Assembly (NCBI GenBank): GCA_015059805.1
Contig: SUZO01000001.1
Span: forward strand, 62,001-126,000
DNA: 64,000 bases
Source of the DNA: Rikenellaceae bacterium
GTDB lineage: Bacteria; Bacteroidota; Bacteroidia; Bacteroidales; Rikenellaceae
Reading direction: 5' to 3'
Below the pieces are notes generated by a model that saw only the letters and a list, made by a program, of their open reading frames with translations, had not been told where the DNA came from and did not search any database. Every line of letters begins with the position of its first letter. Within the stretch, counting starts at the first letter, position 1. Positions 1 through 8,321 of this stretch are shown here, piece by piece. The position numbers were made by a program, and so were the translations under genes.

Positions 1-440
1 ACGATGCCAGATATTTTGCGAAGGGATTTATCGGCTATGCCGTATTTGCCGACAATCTCCTGCAGGTCAATAAATCCGCCGGCGGTAAAGTGGCGGAGTG
101 CATTTAGTCCGAGGATGTCATTTCTCACTGCGGCTCCGATTTTGAGGATTTTTGGGTTATGGAGTATTGCGGTGAGGGGTTTAGACATCTGCACGCGGTT
201 TAGGCGAATAAGGAAGCACTTGCCCCCGCCATAGAGTTGGAGCAGTGCCACCTTATTAGTCACGCCGGCAGTAAACGAGGGTCTGGTTTCGGTATCAAAG
301 CCGATGATTGTCTGCTTTGATAGGTGCTCACACGCCTCAGTAAGGGCTTGTGGGGTCTCCACGACCACTATTTCGCCATTGTATTGTATGGCTGGTAGTG
401 CCGCGACCTGCTCGTTTGATATTGTCTCGATAAATGTCAT
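1..440 (-). CDS. 3'-5' exonuclease domain protein (RNase D-like), partial
   Basis: This is a minus-strand reading frame starting with ATG at 440 and running off the window edge (about 146 residues seen). After about 50 residues it shows the first DEDD exonuclease motif, IIGFDTETRPSF, followed by VALLQLYGG and, further on, a region resembling motif II (ILKIGAAVRNDILGL). This pattern matches the DnaQ/RNase D superfamily of 3'-5' exonucleases that act on RNA or DNA ends with two metal ions. The start codon directly follows the yidC stop codon with no gap, so the two are probably cotranscribed. The third motif lies outside the window, so activity cannot be judged. The substrate is unknown. Confidence 0.8.
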   Translation of the reverse strand, partial: MTFIETISNEQVAALPAIQYNGEIVVVETPQALTEACEHLSKQTIIGFDTETRPSFTAGVTNKVALLQLYGGGKCFLIRLNRVQMSKPLTAILHNPKILKIGAAVRNDILGLNALRHFTAGGFIDLQEIVGKYGIADKSLRKISGI

Positions 441-2357
441 TTATCTTTTGCCTTGTCTTTTCTGAAGTTCCTCCTGCTGGCGCATCAGCTCCTCATAGCG
501 CTGCTGGAAGCGGGACTTTTTACCCTTAGTATTTGCCATTTTGGTGCTGATTTGTGCGCGTACCTTATCATCATCTACCATATATCTGATAGCGAGCATC
601 ATCACCATGGTAATGATGTTTGAGAGCAGGTAGTAGTAGCACAGACCGCTGGCGTAGTCGTTGAACCAGAAGAGCAGCATCAGCGGCATCATATATACGG
701 TCATAAACTTCATGCCTGGCATCTGAGGCTGTGTAGCTGCTGTCTGCTTATAGTTCATATATGAGTACGCGAACATAACGACGGTCATCAGCAGACAGAA
801 TAGAGAGATGTGGTCGCCGTAGAATGGGATGTTAAACGGCAGGTCAAGTATGCTATCGTAAGAGGAGAGGTCGTCGCTCCAGAGGAATGATTGTCCACGC
901 AGCTCAATAGATGCAGGGAAGAATCGGAACATAGCAATGAGGATAGGCATCTGTATAAGCATTGGCAGACAGCCACTCATAGGGCTTATGCCCGCCTTGT
1001 TATATAGCTCCATAGTTGCCTGTTGCTTCTTCATCGCATCCTCCTGACGAGGGTACTTGGCATTTATAGCCTCAAGCTCTGGGCGTACGGCACGCATCTT
1101 AGCTGTTGAGAGGTAGCTCTTGTATGTCAGAGGAGAGATAAGCAGCTTGATAACAAGTGTAAGGATTAGGATGATAAGTCCGAAGCTCTCAATATACTTG
1201 CTCAGGAAGTTAAATAGTGGAATTACAACCCAGCGGCTTACGTATGTTGAGAATATCCAGCCTAAAGGAATTACACGCTCAAGTGAGAGGCTCTCGCCAT
1301 CTGCATCGGTGAGTTTCTTGAGTACTGGGAACTTATTTGGACCTAAGTAGAAGTTGAACTTGTAGCTCTCGGTCTGAGGTGTGTATGGCACAGCGCCAAC
1401 CATTGAGTACTCCTTTATGTAGCCACTCTTCTCAGGTACTGTCTGGTATGCAAGGTCTGCGTATGTGAACTTTACGCTCTGAGGAATAAGCGCAGAGGTA
1501 AAGTACTGCTGCTTGAATGCTACCCAATCTACAGAGGTAGAGACGCTCTCAGATTTGTTGCCCTCTGATACGCCCAAATCCTCAATACCCACCTCTCCAG
1601 GGTGGCGATAGTAGAGGTTGGTGTACATATTCTCATTCTTGTAGCTGCGCTCGTTCTGATAGCTGCGGTTGCTCCAAGCAATGCCTATAGAGGTCTGATT
1701 AGCCATTATCGGAGCAAGGTCGTTAAGACGAACATCAAACTCGACCATATAGTCACGCTCCTCCAACTTCTCATTGTAGAGGGTGTATATAAAGTCTATA
1801 GATGCTCCGCCCCTAAATGGAAGGCGAAGGGTTGCTATCTGCTTATCCTGCTCCTTTGCTACAGGAAGAAGGGTGAAGTTGTGGTTAAGAGTCTGGACCT
1901 TAACATTCTTCAGACCATCCTTAAGGTAGAAGCTTAAGTCAAATGCCGCACTCTGAGGGTCAAAGAGCTTAACAAGCTCATTGCGCTGATCTTTAGGTGC
2001 ATACTTTGTGTACTCCTTAAGGGTTGCATCGGTGATTTGTGCACCGAGGCTCGAAATGGTAAGGCGGAGATAGTCGTTATCCAAAGTTACCTGCTCAGCC
2101 TGAGGAGCATTGATAATAAATGGGTCCACTTCTGGTGCAGCCTGCTCTGGCTGCTCCTGAGCGATAGCACTCTGGGCACTCTGCTGAGCAATTTGCTCTG
2201 AAGCCTGGGTGGCTATTGCCTCAGCAGCTTGCTCAAGGGCAAGCTGCTCGTTGTACTTCTCCATCTGGTAGTTGTTGTACAACATATACCCGAAGAAGAG
2301 AAGTCCGATAAGAATAAAACCGATAATTGATTGTTTGTTTGTGTTGTTGTTTTCCAT
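441..2357 (-). CDS. yidC: Membrane protein insertase YidC/Oxa1
   Basis: The 638-residue product inserts and folds inner-membrane proteins, alone or with the Sec translocon. One N-terminal membrane segment (IIGFILIGLLFFGYMLY, about residues 11-27) is followed by a Gln/Ala-rich linker and the large periplasmic beta domain typical of Gram-negative YidC. The C-terminal third carries the conserved insertase core, with LISPLTYKSYLSTAKM, the cytoplasmic loop region and GCLPMLIQMPI, then further membrane segments and a basic tail (GKKSRFQQRYEEL). It lies 3 bp downstream of pyrG and directly upstream of the exonuclease gene, an operon-like arrangement. Length and domain order are normal for Bacteroidota YidC. 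Confidence 0.97.
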   Translation of the reverse strand: MENNNTNKQSIIGFILIGLLFFGYMLYNNYQMEKYNEQLALEQAAEAIATQASEQIAQQSAQSAIAQEQPEQAAPEVDPFIINAPQAEQVTLDNDYLRLTISSLGAQITDATLKEYTKYAPKDQRNELVKLFDPQSAAFDLSFYLKDGLKNVKVQTLNHNFTLLPVAKEQDKQIATLRLPFRGGASIDFIYTLYNEKLEERDYMVEFDVRLNDLAPIMANQTSIGIAWSNRSYQNERSYKNENMYTNLYYRHPGEVGIEDLGVSEGNKSESVSTSVDWVAFKQQYFTSALIPQSVKFTYADLAYQTVPEKSGYIKEYSMVGAVPYTPQTESYKFNFYLGPNKFPVLKKLTDADGESLSLERVIPLGWIFSTYVSRWVVIPLFNFLSKYIESFGLIILILTLVIKLLISPLTYKSYLSTAKMRAVRPELEAINAKYPRQEDAMKKQQATMELYNKAGISPMSGCLPMLIQMPILIAMFRFFPASIELRGQSFLWSDDLSSYDSILDLPFNIPFYGDHISLFCLLMTVVMFAYSYMNYKQTAATQPQMPGMKFMTVYMMPLMLLFWFNDYASGLCYYYLLSNIITMVMMLAIRYMVDDDKVRAQISTKMANTKGKKSRFQQRYEELMRQQEELQKRQGKR

Positions 2358-2360
2358 CTC

Positions 2361-3974
2361 CTATTTTTTGTAATTTAACGCAGCACGCACGAAGTCCACA
2401 AATAGTGGAGCTGGGTGCTCTACAGTACTCTTATACTCAGGGTGATACTGAGTAGCAATAAACCAAGGGTGAGAGTCCAACTCAAGAACCTCAATGAGTT
2501 GAGTCTCTGGGTTGATACCCACACACTTAAAACCAGCAGCCTCAAAAGCCTCACGATACTCGCTGTTGAACTCGTAACGGTTTGAGTGGCGCTCCATAAC
2601 AGATGTAATACCGTATGCCTGAGCAGCCTTAGAGTCAGGGTTGAGGGTGCAGACGTAACCACCAATGCGGCGAGTGTCGCCCTTGTCGCTCTTGTTATCC
2701 TCCATAAGGTCTACAACTGGGTGCTTAGTGTTTGCATCAAGCTCTTTAGAGGCTGCATCAGCATATCCGAGAACATTACGCGCAAACTCTACAATAGCGC
2801 AGTGCATACCTAAGTTCACTCCGAAGAATGGGATGTTATTCTCGCGGGCATACTTCACAGCTGCAATTTTGCCATCTATGCCACGGCTACCAGCTCCTGG
2901 AGCAACGAAGATTCCTGATACGCCCTCAAAAAGTTCGGCAGCGCTCTGGTCATTGACCTTCTCAGCCTTGACATAGCGCACCTTGACCTTACAGTCGTTC
3001 ATCGCACCTGCGTGGATAAATGACTCATTGATAGACTTATAGGCATCTGGAAGCTCGGTGTACTTACCTACAAGGGCAACCTCAACACTCTTAGTTGGGT
3101 TCTTAACCTTATCTACAAAGGCACGCCAAGCGGTAAGGTCTGACTCCGAGTCCTCAGTAGGAAGACCAAGACGCTGCATGACAACAAGGTCCATCTTCTG
3201 CTCAAACAGACGCAGTGGCACCTCGTAGATTGTTGGCATATCTACAGACTCTACTACAGCCTCTGGCATAACGTTGCAGAAGAGTGCAATCTTACGCTTG
3301 ATAGAGATCTCAAGTGGATTCTCAGCACGTAGAACAAGCACATCTGGCTGCAGACCATTCTCAAGCAGAGCCTTTACAGAGTGCTGAGTAGGCTTTGTCT
3401 TTACCTCGCCAGATGCTGCAAGATATGGTACCCATGCAAGGTGTACTAAAGCTGTATTCTGATAACCGAGTGAGTTGCGGAGCTGACGCACAGACTCGAT
3501 AAATGGTAGTGACTCAATGTCGCCCACAGTACCACCAATCTCTGTGATGATAATGTCAAACTTCTTGGTCTGACCATTAAGCTGTATGCGTCGCTTAATC
3601 TCGTCGGTGATGTGAGGGATAACCTGCACGGTTTTGCCCAAATAGTCGCCACGGCGCTCCTTCTCAATTACGGTCTTGTAAATCTTACCTGTGGTTACTG
3701 TGTTCTTGTTTGATGTGGCGATAGATGTAAATCGCTCGTAGTGACCAAGGTCAAGGTCTGCCTCTGTACCGTCATCTGTAACATAGCATTCACCATGCTC
3801 GTATGGGTTGAGCGTTCCCGGATCTACATTTATGTACGGGTCAAACTTCTGGATAGTTGTGACATATCCACGAGCCTGCAGTAGTCTTGCAAGTGAAGAG
3901 GAGATAATACCCTTTCCGAGTGATGATGCGACACCTCCTGTAACGAAGATGTACTTTGGTTTTGACAGTTTCAT
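2361..3974 (-). CDS. pyrG: CTP synthase, glutaminase nucleophile Cys replaced by Asn
   Basis: The 537-residue product is a CTP synthase, which makes CTP from UTP, ATP and an amide nitrogen. The N-terminal amidoligase domain is intact, with the P-loop-like KYIFVTGGVASSLGKG and the typical DPYINVDPGTLNPYEHGE. The C-terminal class I glutamine amidotransferase domain is present and full length, with the HPE of the catalytic triad (QYHPEYKS). The nucleophile elbow, however, normally GICLGMQ, reads GVNLGMH. The codon for residue 387 is AAC (2814-2816), where family members have Cys (Cys379 in E. coli). A Cys at residue 390 belongs to a different, non-catalytic position. The enzyme may therefore rely on free ammonia. 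The change from Cys needs two base substitutions, so a single sequencing error is unlikely. Confidence 0.96.
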   Translation of the reverse strand: MKLSKPKYIFVTGGVASSLGKGIISSSLARLLQARGYVTTIQKFDPYINVDPGTLNPYEHGECYVTDDGTEADLDLGHYERFTSIATSNKNTVTTGKIYKTVIEKERRGDYLGKTVQVIPHITDEIKRRIQLNGQTKKFDIIITEIGGTVGDIESLPFIESVRQLRNSLGYQNTALVHLAWVPYLAASGEVKTKPTQHSVKALLENGLQPDVLVLRAENPLEISIKRKIALFCNVMPEAVVESVDMPTIYEVPLRLFEQKMDLVVMQRLGLPTEDSESDLTAWRAFVDKVKNPTKSVEVALVGKYTELPDAYKSINESFIHAGAMNDCKVKVRYVKAEKVNDQSAAELFEGVSGIFVAPGAGSRGIDGKIAAVKYARENNIPFFGVNLGMHCAIVEFARNVLGYADAASKELDANTKHPVVDLMEDNKSDKGDTRRIGGYVCTLNPDSKAAQAYGITSVMERHSNRYEFNSEYREAFEAAGFKCVGINPETQLIEVLELDSHPWFIATQYHPEYKSTVEHPAPLFVDFVRAALNYKK

Positions 3975-4027
3975 ACCTTTTTGAAATTAAAAAAATGTTC
4001 TTATCTCATGTAACCTAACAAACCAAA

Positions 4028-4052
4028 CAGATGACGGCACTGCCATCATCTG
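4028..4052 (-). terminator. Hairpin between the DUF349 gene and pyrG
   Basis: An inverted repeat (CAGATGA-GGC / GCC-TCATCTG with one mismatch) lies just after the DUF349 stop codon on the minus strand and is followed by T-rich sequence (TTTGGTTTGTT). It probably ends transcription of the upstream gene at least partly. Confidence 0.5.
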
Positions 4053-4061
4053 TAGGCTGGA

Positions 4062-5921
4062 TTATTCGCCATCTATAAGTCTGATTTTAGCGATAGTGTC
4101 GGCAATCTCGCGCTTTGTCTTAGCAATCTTATCCTCCACATCGGCAATCAGTGCCTCAGCACCCTTAGACTTAGAGAAGAAACCGATATTGTTCTCAAGG
4201 GTAGAGACCTGTTGCTCAAGCTGGCGAACACGATTGTAGAGCTTCTCACGCTCAGAACGTAGACGACGGTCACCGCTCTGCTTAAGGCTATTTACACGCT
4301 CCTTGAAGCGATTGAGGTTCTGCTCACGGTCTGCACCACGAACAATGGCAAACATGCGGTCTATAGCCTGCTTGTAGAGCTTTGCAATCTCCTCCTTGTG
4401 CTTGATAGGCACAAAGCCAATCTCCGACCAACGGCGCTGGAAATCCTTAATCATATCGTAGCCACCAACGCTGACATCGGCGCTATTCATCTGCTCAAGC
4501 AGTGCCTGCTTAGCTGCAAGGTTCTGACTATACTGATCCTCTACGCCCGCAAAGTGCGCACTCTTACGCTCAAAGAAGTGGTCACAAGCGGCGCGGAAAC
4601 GTAACCAGATGCTCTCAGCATGGCGACGAGAGACAGAGCCAATCTTCTTCCACTGAGCCTGAAGCTCAAGCAGACGCTCTGTTGCACCCTTCCAGTCCTC
4701 GCTATCCTGAATAGCCTCAGCAGCCTCGCAGAGGGCAATCTTGAGGGCTATGTTCTGCTCCATGCCATCCTTAACCTCAGCATAAAAGGCGTGCTTAAGC
4801 TCAAAGAAGCGGTCACAAGCTGCGCGGAAACGGTCGTATATCTTTGTATTGTCGCGCTTTGGTGCAAAGCCGATAGTACGCCACTGAGCCTGAAGCTCCA
4901 TAAGGCGCTCGTTAGCCTTGTTCCACTCCTTATGAGATGTTGGAACTGTAGCGATAAGAGCCTCGGCAGCCTCACAGAGCGCTCTCTTAGCCTCAAGATT
5001 CTTAATCTGCTCCTGCTTGAGTGACTCAAAGTGCTCCTGATGGCGGCGGTTGATAACCGACGACGCAGCCTTGAAGCGCTCCCAGATAGCATCCTTCTGT
5101 TCTGCAGCTACAGGACCAGTCTCGCGCCACTGGTCATGGAGCTTCTGCAGCTTGCGGAATGCCTCCACAACATTACTCTGCTCAGCAAGAGCCTCAGCAG
5201 CCTCACAAAGGGCAACCTTAGCCTCAAGGTTCTTCTTAAGGTCAAGGTCACGAAGCTCCTTGTTAATCTTAACAAAGTCATAGAAACGCTCCACATGGAG
5301 GTTGTAGGTCTCCCACAAGTCATTTACCATAGCTTGTGGCACCTGACCAATCTCCTTCCAACGAGCCTGAAGCTCACGGAAACGGGTGAATGTTACATTT
5401 ATAGTCTCCTCGCTTGAGATAAGTGCCTTCAGCTCCTCAATAATCTCAAGCTTGAGTCGGTAGTTCTCCTCCTTAACCTTCTCTGTCTCGGCAGTTGCGC
5501 GGTCACGACGCTCACGGTATAGCTTCAGTAGCTCCTTGAGTCGAAGCTCGTCTGCATCGGGTGCAATCTCAACGCTCTCAGCCTCACTCTGCTCAGATAG
5601 AGCCTTACGGCTGTCAATCTGCTGACGGTGGAGCTTGTAGAAAGCGGTCTTAATCTCCTCTACATAGTGGCGAATGTCGGCAACCAAATCCTGCTCAAGT
5701 AGGAAGGCAAGCATATCTACAAGCTCAGCCTTACTCTTGCCTGCAATCTGGTACTCTACCACAATCTCGCTATGGTCATCCTGCTCAGGAGCGTCGTCCT
5801 GCAGTTCTGGCTCCTCTGTGACGATGTTTTCTGAAATTTGTTCAACGCTCTCAATAGACGCATCCTCAGCAATGCTGACCTGCTCCAACTCTGGAGCCTC
5901 TGTAGATTTGATAGTAGACAT
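4062..5921 (-). CDS. DUF349 domain-containing protein
   Basis: The 619-residue protein is acidic at its N-terminus. It is then built from about five tandem helical repeats of the DUF349 type, recognisable by recurring xxALCEAAEAL and LQAQWRxIGxVPR motifs and by F-x-R-F-R-A-A-C-D-x-F-F segments. A coiled coil follows near the C-terminus (YNRVRQLEQQVSTLENNIGFF). DUF349 proteins are common in Bacteroidota and are of unknown biochemical function. The reading frame extends 14 codons upstream to a TTG at 5963, but the ATG at 5921 (MSTIKSTEAPELEQ) is the better start. A promoter-like site lies about 90 bp upstream. It is monocistronic, with a terminator-like hairpin after it. Confidence 0.85.
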   Translation of the reverse strand: MSTIKSTEAPELEQVSIAEDASIESVEQISENIVTEEPELQDDAPEQDDHSEIVVEYQIAGKSKAELVDMLAFLLEQDLVADIRHYVEEIKTAFYKLHRQQIDSRKALSEQSEAESVEIAPDADELRLKELLKLYRERRDRATAETEKVKEENYRLKLEIIEELKALISSEETINVTFTRFRELQARWKEIGQVPQAMVNDLWETYNLHVERFYDFVKINKELRDLDLKKNLEAKVALCEAAEALAEQSNVVEAFRKLQKLHDQWRETGPVAAEQKDAIWERFKAASSVINRRHQEHFESLKQEQIKNLEAKRALCEAAEALIATVPTSHKEWNKANERLMELQAQWRTIGFAPKRDNTKIYDRFRAACDRFFELKHAFYAEVKDGMEQNIALKIALCEAAEAIQDSEDWKGATERLLELQAQWKKIGSVSRRHAESIWLRFRAACDHFFERKSAHFAGVEDQYSQNLAAKQALLEQMNSADVSVGGYDMIKDFQRRWSEIGFVPIKHKEEIAKLYKQAIDRMFAIVRGADREQNLNRFKERVNSLKQSGDRRLRSEREKLYNRVRQLEQQVSTLENNIGFFSKSKGAEALIADVEDKIAKTKREIADTIAKIRLIDGE

Positions 5922-6010
5922 AGTAGTAATTTTAAGGTATTTTTTGTAAAAATTAGTAGCCAAATTAACTGTTATCAGCAGATTCTATTTTTGTACAAAA
6001 AAGAATCGCA

Positions 6011-6040
6011 CAAAGGTAGTTAAACCAAATCAAAATTCAA
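6011..6040 (-). promoter_or_regulatory. Promoter for the DUF349 gene
   Basis: On the minus strand TACCTTTG (6018-6011) is preceded at 19 bp by TTG (6040-6038), matching the Bacteroidota -33/-7 consensus. It implies a leader of about 85 nt. Confidence 0.55.
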
Positions 6041-6092
6041 AGTAGTAAATTCAAAAATATTCTATATTTTTTAACAATTACTAATTTTTATA

Positions 6093-6100
6093 TATCTTTG
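6093..6100 (+). promoter_or_regulatory. -7 promoter element for the TPM/LemA genes
   Basis: TATCTTTG matches the TAnnTTTG element and lies 18 bp before the ATG at 6119. No TTG is seen at the usual distance upstream. Confidence 0.45.
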
Positions 6101-6118
6101 TAGTGCTAATAGTGTACT

Positions 6119-7000
6119 ATGAGACTTAAATTGCCACTTTTTATAGTTCTGTTGAGCCTTTGCTCACTCACTTATGCCCGCACCTATAGTGTGGAGCAGA
6201 TTCCTAATGTGCAGGTAGCCAACGCCTCACGTTATACCTCTAATCCTGACGGAATTTTATCTGAGCAGGCGGTTGAGGCGATAGATAGGGCGTGCGACTC
6301 GCTCCATAGGGCAAATCGTGCGCAGATAGCCGTTGTGGCGGTTGAGGATATTGAGGGTGATGATGTATTTCAGTTCGCCTTTGACCTCTTCTCTGCATGG
6401 GGCGTGGGCGGAAAGAGTAGTGACAATGGTCTGGGAATACTGCTTGTGACAGAAAAACGCGAGATTCGTTTTGTTACTGGTTACGGTCTTGAGGGGGTGC
6501 TTACGGATGCTATGTGCAAGCGCATACAGCAGCAATATATGGTTTCACACCTCTCTGCTGGCGACTATAGTGCTGGCATGGTTGAGGGCGTGGCTGCCGT
6601 GGCAAGGGTTATCTCTGGAAGTGAGGAGCTACTGTTTGAGGATGAGATGACAGATGAGGATTTTATGATCTTCATGGCGGCATTTTTGGGATTTGTGTTG
6701 CTCTTGATTGCCATTATTCTTATCGCTGTATGGATGAGCAGAAAGTGCCCAAAGTGTGGCAAGCACACCCTTGTAAGGGTTAGCTCTGAGAATTTACGTT
6801 CTACACGTCAGTATAACCTTATGTTGCACACATACCGTTGTCGCACCTGCGGACATACAAAACAGCAGCAGGAGAAGATCTACAAGAGTACTGGTGGAAC
6901 TTACGTAGGCGGAGGTCGCGGATTTGGTGGCGGTGGCAGCTTCGGAGGCGGCTTTGGTGGCGGTAGCTTTGGCGGCGGTGGAGCAGGTAGCAGATTTTAA
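6119..7000 (+). CDS. TPM domain-containing exported protein (YgcG-like)
   Basis: The 293-residue protein begins with a signal peptide (MRLKLPLFIVLLSLCSLTYA). A TPM domain follows at about residues 28-165, with the family features VNDxAGxLS-like NPDGILSEQAVEAID, GKSSDNGLGILLVTEKREIRFVTGYGLEG and DYSAGMVEGV. A membrane segment (about 180-203) leads into a small region with CPKCGKHTL and YRCRTCGH, four cysteines that could bind zinc. The tail is glycine-rich (GFGGGGSFGGGFGGG). TPM proteins occur beside LemA proteins, as here (22 bp gap), and are linked to membrane or photosystem repair in other groups. The role in this organism is unknown. Confidence 0.85.
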   Translation: MRLKLPLFIVLLSLCSLTYARTYSVEQIPNVQVANASRYTSNPDGILSEQAVEAIDRACDSLHRANRAQIAVVAVEDIEGDDVFQFAFDLFSAWGVGGKSSDNGLGILLVTEKREIRFVTGYGLEGVLTDAMCKRIQQQYMVSHLSAGDYSAGMVEGVAAVARVISGSEELLFEDEMTDEDFMIFMAAFLGFVLLLIAIILIAVWMSRKCPKCGKHTLVRVSSENLRSTRQYNLMLHTYRCRTCGHTKQQQEKIYKSTGGTYVGGGRGFGGGGSFGGGFGGGSFGGGGAGSRF

Positions 7001-7022
7001 TGACATTAAAAATTAGTATATT

Positions 7023-7604
7023 ATGAAAAAGAGTACAGTTATTATTTTGGCAGTGGTTGCTGTAGTGGCAATCTATAGTGTTGTTATCTATAACAACCTT
7101 GCAAAAGCATCGCAGGAGGTTGAGGGTGCATGGGCAAATGTTGAGACTCAGTATCAGCGTCGTAGCGACCTTATTCCCAACCTTGTAAATACTGTTAAGG
7201 GTTATGCCACTCATGAGAGCCAGACCCTTGAGGGCGTTGTGGCTGCTCGTGCAAAGGCAACTTCAATTACTGTTGATGGTGCAAATATGACTCCAGAGCA
7301 GTTTGCAGCCTTCGCAGAGGCTCAGAATGATGTTACCTCGGCATTGGGTAGATTGATTGCCGTTGCAGAGAACTATCCAGAGCTGAAGGCAAACCAGAAC
7401 TTCCTTGAGCTTCAGTCACAACTTGAGGGTACAGAGAATCGTATTGCCGTTGAGCGCCAGCGTTATAACGAGATTGTTAAGGCGTTTAATAAGAAGGTGG
7501 TAACATTCCCAAATAACCTCTTTGCATCTATCTTTGGCTTCTCAAAGCGAGAGTTCTTTGCCTCTCAGCAGGGTGCTGATATTGCTCCAGTAGTAGAGTT
7601 TTAG
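7023..7604 (+). CDS. LemA family protein
   Basis: The 193-residue protein has one N-terminal membrane segment (VIILAVVAVVAIYSVVIYNNL) followed by the alpha-helical LemA domain. The signature is EGAWANVETQYQRRSDLIPNLV, and the later segment ENRIAVERQRYNEIVKAFN is also typical. LemA proteins are membrane-anchored helical-bundle proteins of unclear biochemical role. The gene follows the TPM-domain gene by 22 bp and is followed by a response regulator after 18 bp, so the three are probably one transcription unit. Length is normal for the family. Confidence 0.93.
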   Translation: MKKSTVIILAVVAVVAIYSVVIYNNLAKASQEVEGAWANVETQYQRRSDLIPNLVNTVKGYATHESQTLEGVVAARAKATSITVDGANMTPEQFAAFAEAQNDVTSALGRLIAVAENYPELKANQNFLELQSQLEGTENRIAVERQRYNEIVKAFNKKVVTFPNNLFASIFGFSKREFFASQQGADIAPVVEF

Positions 7605-7622
7605 CAGTAGAGAGTATCTAAA

Positions 7623-8279
7623 ATGGAGCAACGAATCCTGATTGTAGACGACGAGTCGGATATTCGTGAATTTATCAGTTATAACCTTCGCCGTGAGGGT
7701 TATGATGTCTACACTGCCTGCGATGGTGAGCAGGCGGTAGCTATGGCTATGGAGGTGCATCCACACCTTATCTTGATGGATATGATGATGCCCAAGATGG
7801 ATGGTCGCCAGGCTTGTGAGGCGGTGCGTAAGCTACCAGAGTTGAAGGATACGATGATTGTATTTCTCTCGGCTGTGCAGGAGGAGCAGTGTCAGATAGA
7901 GAGTTACGAGGCGGGTGCGGATGACTATATCACCAAGCCAGTCAGTATGCGGGTGCTCTGTAGCCGCGTGGCTGCAATTATGAAACGTATTACACCATCT
8001 GAGCCGATAGGTGGAGTGGTGCTTGATGAATCTCGCCGCATTGTTCAGACTTCGCAGGGTGAATTTTCACTTCCGCGCAAGGAGTTCGATATTCTACAAC
8101 TGCTCCATTCAGAGCCAAATAGAGTCTTTACTCGTGAGGAGATTTTCCGAACAATTTGGGGCTGCGAGGTGGTCGTAGGTGATAGAACCCTTGATGTGCA
8201 TATTCGTCGCCTAAGACGAAAACTCGGCGATGATGTAATTGTGACCTGCAAGGGTGTGGGATTTAAGATGGTGTTGTAA
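7623..8279 (+). CDS. OmpR/PhoB-type response regulator
   Basis: The 218-residue protein has a receiver domain at residues 4-118 and a winged-helix DNA-binding domain at about 125-218. The receiver holds the acidic pocket (D9, D10), the phospho-acceptor D53 in LILMDMMMPKMDG, and the conserved Lys in DDYITKPVS. The output domain ends with the typical RTLDVHIRRLRRKLGD segment. No histidine kinase gene is adjacent, so its partner must be elsewhere. It follows lemA by 18 bp and ends at a strong bidirectional terminator. The regulon is unknown; control of the TPM/LemA genes is only a guess from position. Confidence 0.93.
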   Translation: MEQRILIVDDESDIREFISYNLRREGYDVYTACDGEQAVAMAMEVHPHLILMDMMMPKMDGRQACEAVRKLPELKDTMIVFLSAVQEEQCQIESYEAGADDYITKPVSMRVLCSRVAAIMKRITPSEPIGGVVLDESRRIVQTSQGEFSLPRKEFDILQLLHSEPNRVFTREEIFRTIWGCEVVVGDRTLDVHIRRLRRKLGDDVIVTCKGVGFKMVL

Positions 8280-8289
8280 TAAATGAGAT

Positions 8290-8321
8290 AAAAAAAGGAG
8301 TTTTCGAACTCCTTTTTTGTT
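8290..8321. terminator. Bidirectional intrinsic terminator
   Basis: AAAAAAGGAGTT-TTCG-AACTCCTTTTTT forms a 12-bp stem with a UUCG loop and U-tracts on both strands. It lies between the convergent response-regulator and antiporter genes and probably serves both. Confidence 0.9.

Noticed and set aside
2805..2816. The Cys at PyrG residue 390 as a replacement nucleophile for the missing Cys
   Set aside because: It lies three residues after the elbow, where related enzymes already have Cys or Val in addition to the catalytic Cys. It is not at the nucleophile position of the fold.
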